DNA of 17,063 bases from JAWWBS01 sp033720815 (GTDB lineage Bacteria > Pseudomonadota > Gammaproteobacteria > Natronospirales > JAJUFS01): assembly GCA_033720815.1 (NCBI GenBank), contig JAWWBT010000036.1, positions 1 through 17,063 on the forward strand, read 5' to 3'. Both the position numbers and the translations under genes were made by a program. Shown one piece after another: positions 1 to 6,377 of this stretch (position 1 is its first letter; every line of letters starts with the position of its first letter). The notes beneath the pieces were generated by a model. The model did no database searches. It was not told the DNA's origin and worked only from the letters and a program-made list of their open reading frames with translations.

Positions 1-131
1 CGTTCCCGCTCGGTGAACACCATCCTGGCGAACTGATCGAGTCGATGGACTTCGATGGCGAAACACGGGACCTGCTGCTGCACGGCGCAGCACTGGAATG
101 GCTTGGCATCGAAAAGGAGCGCTTCCTGTGA
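1..131 (+). CDS. Aminocarboxymuconate-semialdehyde decarboxylase (ACMSD), C-terminal 42 residues only
   Basis: Only the 3' end is in the window; the readable frame starts at base 3 and stops with TGA at 129-131. The tail reads FPLGEHHPGELIESM, then a helix rich in Leu/Ala and WLGIEKERFL. From memory this matches the end of human ACMSD and bacterial NbaD (FPLGE..PGKLIESM..., ending in a LGLE-like segment), part of the amidohydrolase fold family. ACMSD is a zinc enzyme that decarboxylates 2-amino-3-carboxymuconate 6-semialdehyde, the ring-cleavage product of 3-hydroxyanthranilate, steering it to 2-aminomuconate rather than spontaneous cyclisation to quinolinate. Its stop overlaps the GTG start of the next gene, and the following genes supply its upstream substrates, which supports the call. 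The metal-binding and catalytic residues lie outside the window and cannot be checked. Confidence 0.8.
   Translation, partial: FPLGEHHPGELIESMDFDGETRDLLLHGAALEWLGIEKERFL
114..119 (+). promoter_or_regulatory. Ribosome binding site that fixes the GTG start at 128
   Basis: AAGGAG lies 8 bases before GTG at 128-130. That GTG overlaps the upstream stop (GTGA, 128-131). An in-frame ATG exists at 98, but it lies deep inside the ACMSD coding sequence and has no comparable site, so the GTG is the better start. Confidence 0.75.
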
Positions 132-958
132 GCCGCGCCACCGTAAAGCTCGAAAACTCCACGGCAACGGTCGACCTGGCAAGTGGCACCAGCCTCGCGA
201 TCCCGCTGAGCTTCGATGAAAGGCAGCCGCGTTTCTTCGGCGCGCCGGGGGCACGCCGTGAATCGCTTCGATCCGGTGACTGGGTGGGCGATACAACGCA
301 GGGTGGCAGTTGCAACGCCGAGGTGCTGACGCTGACCCCGCACTGCAACGGCACGCATACCGAATGTATCGGTCATGTTGTTGACCAGGAAATTGCCGTC
401 GCCGACGCCGCGCCGGATGGGCTCATTGCTGCGATACTCACCAGCATCAGGCCCGAACCCGCAGGTGAATGCGGGGACAACCTCCCTCCGGATCTTCCCG
501 AAGGGCAACCGGTCATCAGCCGTCGGCAACTGGTCGAAGCCCTAGGTGACATTAACGCCGACTTCCTGCACGCGGTCGTCATCCGCAGCCTGCCGAACAC
601 CCGGGCAAAGTGTCGCCGTGACTATGGTGATGGCGAAGCCGTTGCATTCGTTACGCCGAGCGCAACAAGCTGGCTGGTAGAACGCGGCTGCGAACACCTG
701 CTGCTGGACCTGCCCTCACTCGATTTCATGAATGACAGCCAGTTGATGGCACACCGCATCTTCTTCGGCCTGCCGGCAGACAGCCACGACATCCGTGATG
801 CGCGTCGTCCGCAATGCACGATTACCGAAATGATTTTCGTGCCGGACGACTGCGAGGATGGCCCTTGCCTGCTGAACCTGCAGATACCGGCATTCCTGAC
901 CGATGCCGTACCGAGCCGACCGATGATCTACGCACTGACAGAACAGGAAATGGATTGA
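128..958 (+). CDS. Cyclase-family metal-dependent hydrolase, probable kynurenine formamidase
   Basis: A 276-residue protein of the Cyclase/KynB fold family (Pfam Cyclase). Known members hydrolyse N-formylkynurenine to kynurenine plus formate using a metal site built on HxGxHxDxPxH. Here the equivalent is CNGTHTECIGH at residues 73-83, so His77 and His83 are kept while the first His is Cys, the Asp is Glu79 and the Pro is Ile; His72 sits next to the changed position. Later family landmarks remain: a DLPSLD stretch near 194-199 (the usual D-PS-D loop), AHR at 208-210 and Glu234 in TITE, positions where KynB has its distal His and Glu. It lies between ACMSD and kynureninase with overlapping ends, which fits the missing formamidase step. 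The protein is longer than typical KynB (about 210 residues). Fold confident; substrate inferred from context, and the altered motif means another hydrolytic role is possible. Confidence 0.75.
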   Translation: MSRATVKLENSTATVDLASGTSLAIPLSFDERQPRFFGAPGARRESLRSGDWVGDTTQGGSCNAEVLTLTPHCNGTHTECIGHVVDQEIAVADAAPDGLIAAILTSIRPEPAGECGDNLPPDLPEGQPVISRRQLVEALGDINADFLHAVVIRSLPNTRAKCRRDYGDGEAVAFVTPSATSWLVERGCEHLLLDLPSLDFMNDSQLMAHRIFFGLPADSHDIRDARRPQCTITEMIFVPDDCEDGPCLLNLQIPAFLTDAVPSRPMIYALTEQEMD

Positions 959-2235
959 TGAAATTCGAAAACCACATGGACTTTGCCGCCGAGCTGGACC
1001 GCCAGGATCCGCTGGCCGGATTCCGCGAGAAGTTCCATATCCCGGTCCGTGACGGACTCGGCGAGGAAATCTATTTCTGCGGCAACTCGCTCGGCCTGCA
1101 GCCGAAGACAGCACGCGAATTCATCAACGAAGAACTGGAAGAATGGGAAAGCCTCGCGGTGCGAGGCCACTTCGCGGCAAAGCGCCCGTGGATGCCCTAC
1201 CACGAATTCCTGACAGAGAAGACCGCGCGCCTCGTCGGCGCGAAGCCGGAAGAAGTGGTCAACATGAATTCGCTGACGGTGAACCTTCACCTGATGATGG
1301 TGTCGTTCTACCGCCCGACGAAACAACGTTACAAGCTGCTCATCGAGTCACCGGCATTTCCTTCGGATCGTTACGCCACCGAATCACAGGTGCGTTTCCA
1401 TGGTTTCGACCCGGAGGATGCGCTGCTGGAAATCGCGCCGCGACCGGGCGAAGCGACCATTCGCCAGGAAGACCTTGAAGAGCTGATCGAGCGCGAAGGC
1501 GAAAGCATCGCGCTGATCATGCTGCCGGGGGTGCAGTACTACTCCGGCCAGGTCTTCGACATGAAGCGCATCACGGAGCTCGGGCACGAGAAGGGCTGCG
1601 TGGTCGGTTTCGACCTCGCACATGCGGTCGGCAACCTCGTCATGCAACTGCACGACTGGGATGTCGACTTCGCGGTGTGGTGCAACTACAAGTACATGAA
1701 TGCGGGTCCGGGCGCCGTCGCAGGCTGCTTTGTCCACGAGCGCCATCATCATGCCGAGCTGCCGCGCTTCGCCGGCTGGTGGGGTCATGACAAGGAAACC
1801 CGTTTCCGCATGGGGCCGGAATTCATGCAGATCCGCACTGCAGAAGGCTGGCAGCTTTCCAACCCGCCGATCCTTGCGCTCGCGCCGATCCTTGCCTCGC
1901 TGGAAATCTTTGATGAAGCCGGCATGGACGACCTGCGCACGAAATCCGAGCAGCTCACCGGCTACCTTGAATTCCTGCTGAAGGATCGTCTCAAGGATCG
2001 CATCGAGATAATCACTCCCGCCAATCCTGCCGAACGTGGCTGCCAGCTCAGCCTGCGCGTGGTGACCGGCGAGTAAGGCGAAGGCAAGCGACTCTTCAAG
2101 GCGCTGGAAGACGGCGGCGTGGTCGGTGACTGGCGCGAACCCGATGTCATTCGTATCGCACCGGTACCGCTCTACAACCGCTACCTGGATGTTTTCGAAT
2201 TCACCAACATCCTCGAAAAGGAGCTGGACGCATGA
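958..2235 (+). pseudogene. kynU: Kynureninase, interrupted by an in-frame TAA at codon 373
   Basis: PLP-dependent kynureninase cleaves kynurenine or 3-hydroxykynurenine to (3-hydroxy)anthranilate plus alanine. The start ATG at 958 overlaps the previous stop (TGATG) with AGGAAA at 945-950. Family marks are YFCGNSLGLQP (39-49), the FDLAHAVGN loop with PLP-nitrogen-contacting Asp219, and the PLP Schiff-base Lys245 in WCNYKYMNAGPG. At 2074-2076 the frame meets TAA after 372 residues. Without any shift the next 52 codons (2077-2232) encode the expected C-terminus, including DWREPDVIRIAPVPLYN with its conserved Arg, ending in TGA at 2233-2235 that overlaps the kmo start. Total length 425 codons is normal for the family. 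So a single nonsense codon, not a frameshift, separates the parts. It may be a real mutation, a polymorphism, or a sequencing error; one base change restores it. The 372-residue product would lack the substrate-binding C-terminal segment and is probably inactive. Confidence 0.88.
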
Positions 2236-3590
2236 GCAACGCAGACGACAAGCGCATCATCATTTCCGGTGCGGGCCTTGCAGGCTCGCTGCTTGCCGTG
2301 ATGCTGGCCCGTCGTGGTTTCGAGGTAACGGTTTACGAAAAGCGCGCCGATATGCGTCGCGCGGAAATGTCCGCCGGTCGCTCGATCAACCTGGCCCTGG
2401 CCTCGCGTGGCATCAAGGCACTGCTGCATGCCGATGTGATGGACAGGGTGAAGCCACTGATGCTTCCGATGCCGGGCCGGATGCTGCACAACCGCGAAGG
2501 CGAACTGAAATACCAGGCCTATTCCCGCAACCCGGATGAAATCAATTATTCCGTTTCGCGTGGCGAGCTGAACAAGGTGCTGATGGACGCCGCCGAGGAA
2601 ACCGGGCGCGTGAAGGTACTCTTCGAGCATGCCATCGAGGACATGGATTTCGGCAGTCGGACGCTGGTAGTCAGGAACGAAGAGACCGGCGAGACGCTGA
2701 CGGAGAGTGGTGTCCCTGTGCTCGCTGCCGACGGTGCCGGATCACCGGTACGCAAGGCAATGGCGGAAAAGCTCGGCATTACCAACAGCGAAGACATGCT
2801 GGACCACGCCTACAAGGAACTGACCATCCCGCCGGCAGACGGCGGCGGTTATCGCATCGAAAAGGAAGCGCTGCACATCTGGCCGCGAGGCGGCTTCATG
2901 CTGATTGCCCTGCCCAACCTGGATGGCAGCTTCACCGTCACGCTGTTCATGGCGAAGGAAGGCGAAAATTCATTCGCCTCGATTACCGACGGCGATACGC
3001 TGCGTGCATTCTTCCAGCGCGAGTTCCCGGACGCGCTGGAACTCATTCCCGACCTGGAAACGGATTTCTTCAATAACCCGACCGGCGCGCTGGGTACCGT
3101 CCGCTCCGAGCCCTGGCATCACGAGGATATTGCCTGCCTGGTCGGCGATGCGGCGCACGCCATCGTGCCCTTCCATGGCCAGGGCATGAACTGCGCCTTC
3201 GAGGATTGCGTCGAAATCGATGAGTTGCTGGAGCGGCATGGTACCGACTGGGCGCGCGTGTTTGCCGACTACACGAAAGCGCGCAAGCGCAACGGAGATG
3301 CCATTGCCGACATGGCGCTGGAAAACTACGTGGAAATGCGCGAATCGGTGCGCGACCCGCGTTTCCACCTGAAGAAGGAACTCGAGTTCCTGCTCGAGGG
3401 CGAGATGCCGGACCGCTTCATCCCGCGCTACTCGATGGTGATGTTCCACCCGGAAATCGACTACGCGGATGCCTACGAGCGCGGTCGCATCCAGACGGGC
3501 ATCCTGGAGGAACTGCTGGATGATCGCGAGGACGTCGCCACCGTGGACCTCGACAAGGCCCACGAGCTGGTAAAGTCGCGGCTCGGCTGA
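2232..3590 (+). CDS. kmo: Kynurenine 3-monooxygenase
   Basis: A 452-residue FAD-dependent aromatic hydroxylase converting kynurenine to 3-hydroxykynurenine with NADPH and oxygen. The N-terminal Rossmann motif GAGLAG is at residues 13-18, followed by the ribose-binding Glu in VYEKR. The MSAGRSINLALASRG segment is diagnostic of KMO, and GDAAHAIVPFHGQGMNCAFE begins at residue 305 and forms the second FAD-binding stretch. Length matches bacterial KMO; I see no hydrophobic C-terminal anchor such as eukaryotic KMO carries. The ATG at 2232 overlaps the kynureninase TGA (ATGA), and AAGGAG at 2218-2223 sits 8 bases upstream, so it has its own strong initiation site. A terminator follows 21 bases after the stop, so it is the last gene of the operon. 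Its product is the substrate of the adjacent kynureninase, and its presence points to the 3-hydroxyanthranilate branch rather than the plain anthranilate branch. Confidence 0.95.
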   Translation: MSNADDKRIIISGAGLAGSLLAVMLARRGFEVTVYEKRADMRRAEMSAGRSINLALASRGIKALLHADVMDRVKPLMLPMPGRMLHNREGELKYQAYSRNPDEINYSVSRGELNKVLMDAAEETGRVKVLFEHAIEDMDFGSRTLVVRNEETGETLTESGVPVLAADGAGSPVRKAMAEKLGITNSEDMLDHAYKELTIPPADGGGYRIEKEALHIWPRGGFMLIALPNLDGSFTVTLFMAKEGENSFASITDGDTLRAFFQREFPDALELIPDLETDFFNNPTGALGTVRSEPWHHEDIACLVGDAAHAIVPFHGQGMNCAFEDCVEIDELLERHGTDWARVFADYTKARKRNGDAIADMALENYVEMRESVRDPRFHLKKELEFLLEGEMPDRFIPRYSMVMFHPEIDYADAYERGRIQTGILEELLDDREDVATVDLDKAHELVKSRLG

Positions 3591-3611
3591 AGCGTCGACA
3601 ACCCGAACAAG

Positions 3612-3638
3612 AAACGGCCCGCAGTGCGGGCCGTTTTT
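3612..3638 (+). terminator. Rho-independent terminator of the kynurenine operon
   Basis: An 11-bp perfect stem (3612-3622 with 3626-3636), GC-rich with an AGT loop, ends in five T residues at 3634-3638. It starts 21 bases after the kmo stop. In the opposite direction only a short T run follows, so it would serve folA less well. Confidence 0.9.
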
Positions 3639-3659
3639 CATTGATGCTCCCGCAGCGGG

Positions 3660-4154
3660 TCAGGTCTTGCTCAGCTCGACGAAATCGTAGCCATACGGGT
3701 TCTTGTCATCGGCCTCGTGAGACACGCGCGAGGTTTCCTCCCAGCCGAAATTCAGCGGCGGGAAATGCGTATCCGCATCGAAGCTCTGCTTGATCTCGGT
3801 AATGTAGAGTTTTTTCGCGTGCGGCAGGAAAGCGGTATACAGGGTAGCCCCGCCAATCACCATCACTTCATCGACGCCATCGGCAGCCTTCAGCGCGGCA
3901 TCCAGGCCATCCTTGAAACTGTTCACCACCGTCGCACCGTCTACCGAGAAATTAGGGTCGCGTGTCACGATGATGTTCTCGCGGCCTTCCAGCGGCTTGC
4001 CGATCGACTCGTAGGTCCGGCGCCCCATGATGATGGGCTTGCCCATGGTGAGCTCTCGAAAGTGTTTCAGGTCTGCCGGCAGGTGCCACGGCATCCCGCC
4101 GTCCTTGCCGATCCCCCGGTTGTCGCCCATGGCGACGATCATGGCAATGCGCAT
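3660..4154 (-). CDS. folA: Dihydrofolate reductase, type I
   Basis: A 164-residue DHFR of the chromosomal FolA type, reducing dihydrofolate to tetrahydrofolate with NADPH in the cytosol. The N-terminus MRIAMIVAMGDNRGIGKDG carries the Met20-type loop, then MPWHLPADLKHF with catalytic Asp28, MGRRTYESIG for NADPH binding, and the IGGATLY glycine pair near residue 100. Length fits the family (about 160). The start has a purine-rich GAGGGG/AGGGG site just upstream. It is convergent with kmo and divergent from the BCCT operon. In many proteobacteria folA lies close to thyA, with which it shares the folate cycle; here thyA is on the same strand but about 5.3 kb upstream, with the transporter operon and a small accessory patch between them. 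Confidence 0.96.
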   Translation of the reverse strand: MRIAMIVAMGDNRGIGKDGGMPWHLPADLKHFRELTMGKPIIMGRRTYESIGKPLEGRENIIVTRDPNFSVDGATVVNSFKDGLDAALKAADGVDEVMVIGGATLYTAFLPHAKKLYITEIKQSFDADTHFPPLNFGWEETSRVSHEADDKNPYGYDFVELSKT

Positions 4155-4414
4155 GTCCCCTAACCCCTCGCTGTACTGCTAATTTCGCTACAAGTGATGA
4201 TGAATCGGCCACTTTACCGAAAAAATTCCGCCTGTTGCCGGACGATAATCCCACTATCACCCGCCTGAATGACATCATTTCTGCGGAATTCGCTTCAATT
4301 TGCGCATCATCGCTTCACATTGGCCGCGTTTTTCCGGTGTTGGCGACGATTTGACGCGCTGTATCAGGACGTTACGGTAACAGGGTTTTTCTCAGGCTGC
4401 ACCCGGGAGCAACG
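4155..4414. promoter_or_regulatory. Divergent intergenic region between folA and the BCCT operon
   Basis: This 260-base non-coding stretch must hold the starts for folA (leftward) and the transporter operon (rightward). It is AT-richer than its flanks. Rightward, TTGACG at 4351-4356 is a good -35 match, but the only correctly spaced -10 (TACGGT near 4373-4378) is poor, so the promoter assignment is tentative and an activator may be needed. I see no clear operator palindrome and no convincing folA promoter. Confidence 0.3.
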
Positions 4415-5902
4415 ATGAAGGTTCATCCAATCGTTTTCTATGTTTCTGCCTCGGTGATCCTGGCCTTCGTCTTCGTCGGCGCGGCGTTCTCCGAGCCGAC
4501 CGCCGAAGTCTTCGGCGTGATCCAGGATTTCATCATCGGCAAGCTGGGCTGGTTCTACATCCTGTCCGTATCCTTCTTCCTCGGTTTCGTCATCTGGCTG
4601 TTCTTCAGCCGGTTCGGATCGATGAAACTCGGCAAGGAAGACGACGAACCCGATTTCAATCGCTTCACCTGGTTCGCGATGCTGTTCTCGGCCGGCATGG
4701 GTATCGGCCTGCTCTTCTACAGCGTGGCCGAACCGATCCTGCACTTCAGTGCACCGCCGAACGCCGATGCGGGAACGCTCGCCGGCGCGCGCGAAGCGAT
4801 GAAGTTCACCTTCTTCCATTGGGGCATGCACGCCTGGGCGATCTATATCGTTGTCGGGATGGCGCTGGCCTTCTATTGCTTCCGGCATGACCTGCCGCTG
4901 ACGATCCGTTCCACGCTGTACCCGCTGCTCGGCAAGCGAGTGAACGGCTGGATCGGCAATACCGTCGAAATCATCGCGGTTTTCGGCACGCTGTTCGGCA
5001 TCGCCACCTCGCTGGGCCTCGGCATCATGCAGATCAACCGCGGCCTCGAATACCTCGGGCTGGTCGACTTCTCGACCCAGAACCAGATCCTGCTGATTGC
5101 CGGTGTCACCGCTGCGGCGACGATCTCGGTCGTATCCGGGCTCAACAAGGGTATTCGCCGCCTATCGGAGATCAACCTGGTGCTGGGCCTGATTCTCGTG
5201 TTGTTCGTATTCATTGCGGGCCCGACGGCGTTCCTGCTGATGACCCTGCCGCAGAACATCGGTGCGTACCTTTCCAGCGTGGTCGAGCTGTCGTTCAACA
5301 CCGACGCCTACCAGGGCCAGGACTGGCAGAAGGGCTGGACGATGTTCTACTGGGGCTGGTGGATGTCCTGGTCACCGTTCGTCGGCATGTTCATTGCGCG
5401 CGTTTCGCGCGGCCGCACCATCCGCGAATTCATCGGTGGTGTTCTGCTGGTACCGACGCTGCTGACCTTCATCTGGATGGTGGTCTTCGGCAATACCGCG
5501 ATCTGGATGGAGCTGTTCGGCAATGGCGGCATCGTCAGTGCCGTGAACGAAAGCGTGGATACCGCGCTGTTCGTGATGCTCGACCAGCTGCCGTTCGCGG
5601 CGATTACCTCGACACTGGCGGTCATCGTCATCACGACCTACTTCATCACGTCATCCGACTCGGGGTCACTGGTGATCGATATCCTGACCTCCGGTGGTGA
5701 CCTGAACCCGCCCAAGGGCCAGCGTGTCTTCTGGGCGCTGACCGAGGGTGCAGTAGCCGCCGTGCTGCTGCTCGCCGGCGGCCTGGGGGCCTTGCAGACC
5801 GCCGCCATCACGACCGCGCTACCATTCTGCGTGGTAATGCTGTTCATCTGCTGGGCGCTGGTACGGGGCCTGCGCCGTGACTACAAGGACAAGGGGATCT
5901 GA
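4415..5902 (+). CDS. BCCT-family betaine/choline/carnitine-type transporter
   Basis: A 495-residue inner-membrane transporter of the betaine-carnitine-choline family, with about 12 hydrophobic segments. Two signatures are clear: GMGIG at residues 94-98 within AGMGIGLLFYSVAEP (the flexible TM3 glycine stretch of BetP) and W308-TMFYWGWWMSW-319 followed by SPFVGMFIARVSRGRTIREF (the TM8 aromatic substrate box plus following loop). The intact GMGIG and YWGWWMSWSPF resemble sodium- or proton-coupled members such as BetP/BetT more than the antiporter CaiT. The long C-terminal cytoplasmic domain of E. coli BetT is absent; the tail ends after GLRRDYKDKGI, so osmosensing by such a tail is unlikely. It leads a three-gene operon, one base ahead of the 147-residue gene. 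Substrate (glycine betaine, choline, carnitine, DMSP or another) cannot be told from the sequence. Confidence 0.93.
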   Translation: MKVHPIVFYVSASVILAFVFVGAAFSEPTAEVFGVIQDFIIGKLGWFYILSVSFFLGFVIWLFFSRFGSMKLGKEDDEPDFNRFTWFAMLFSAGMGIGLLFYSVAEPILHFSAPPNADAGTLAGAREAMKFTFFHWGMHAWAIYIVVGMALAFYCFRHDLPLTIRSTLYPLLGKRVNGWIGNTVEIIAVFGTLFGIATSLGLGIMQINRGLEYLGLVDFSTQNQILLIAGVTAAATISVVSGLNKGIRRLSEINLVLGLILVLFVFIAGPTAFLLMTLPQNIGAYLSSVVELSFNTDAYQGQDWQKGWTMFYWGWWMSWSPFVGMFIARVSRGRTIREFIGGVLLVPTLLTFIWMVVFGNTAIWMELFGNGGIVSAVNESVDTALFVMLDQLPFAAITSTLAVIVITTYFITSSDSGSLVIDILTSGGDLNPPKGQRVFWALTEGAVAAVLLLAGGLGALQTAAITTALPFCVVMLFICWALVRGLRRDYKDKGI

Positions 5903-5903
5903 C

Positions 5904-6347
5904 ATGGCTGAAGACTGGAAAGACGAACTGAAGAAAGTGGTGGAATCCAAGCCGGCCAACGTGCCGAAGCAGGATCGCGACTTCGTCGAGTCGAGCCGCC
6001 GCGAACTGGCGGCCTTCGTCTCCGAAACCGTATTGCCCGCCTTTCACGCACTGAAGGACGAGCTGGAGCAGTACGACCGCGAGGTAAGCATCGACGAGCG
6101 CACCTACCAGGCGGCGATTCATGTCTTCAAGGACGGCAAGGAAGAGTACTCCTACGGTATTCGCGGCAACATCTATCACCGCATGACCTTTGCCTTCCCG
6201 GAGATCGACCAGGACAACGAGCCGCGCATTGCCAGGGCCGAGATCATTCCGAGCCAGGGCAGCAAGCGCGAGTACGATCTCAAGAAATTCACGCACGACG
6301 GCATCATCAAGGATTTCCTGAAGGAATACGCCAACTGGGCCGAATGA
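5904..6347 (+). CDS. Conserved-looking soluble protein of unknown function in the BCCT operon
   Basis: 147 residues, highly charged, with no signal peptide or membrane segment, so probably cytoplasmic. I do not recognise the family. The N-terminal half (residues 5-60) is predicted mostly helical and Lys/Glu/Asp-rich (DWKDELKKVVES, RRELAAFVSETVLPAFHALKDELEQYDREV); the middle (70-105) looks like beta strands (TYQAAIHVF, EEYSYGIRGNIYHRMTFAFPEI), and a short helix ends the chain. The start ATG at 5904 lies one base after the transporter stop, with AAGGGG in the end of the transporter gene as ribosome site; a longer in-frame start inside the transporter is less likely. The tight junction implies translational coupling and equal dosage with the transporter. 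A regulatory or accessory role for the transporter is an inference from position only. Confidence 0.85.
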   Translation: MAEDWKDELKKVVESKPANVPKQDRDFVESSRRELAAFVSETVLPAFHALKDELEQYDREVSIDERTYQAAIHVFKDGKEEYSYGIRGNIYHRMTFAFPEIDQDNEPRIARAEIIPSQGSKREYDLKKFTHDGIIKDFLKEYANWAE

Positions 6348-6377
6348 CGTTGCCGCTAAAATAACGGGAGAAAGAAC

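Noticed and set aside
98..127. An upstream in-frame ATG at 98 as the start of the cyclase-family protein
   Set aside because: It lies inside the ACMSD coding end and lacks a good ribosome site, whereas GTG 128 has AAGGAG 8 bases upstream and overlaps the ACMSD stop.
814..957. Extension of kynureninase upstream to an ATG at 814
   Set aside because: The extra 48 residues overlap the previous gene in another frame and do not resemble the family; ATG 958 has AGGAAA at proper spacing and starts the expected sequence.
2074..2076. Recoding of the kynU stop as selenocysteine or pyrrolysine
   Set aside because: Those use TGA and TAG; this is TAA, and no recoding hairpin or family precedent is apparent.
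2060..2100. A frameshift in kynU near its C-terminus
   Set aside because: The conserved C-terminus continues in the same frame on both sides of the TAA, so only a nonsense codon is needed to explain the break.
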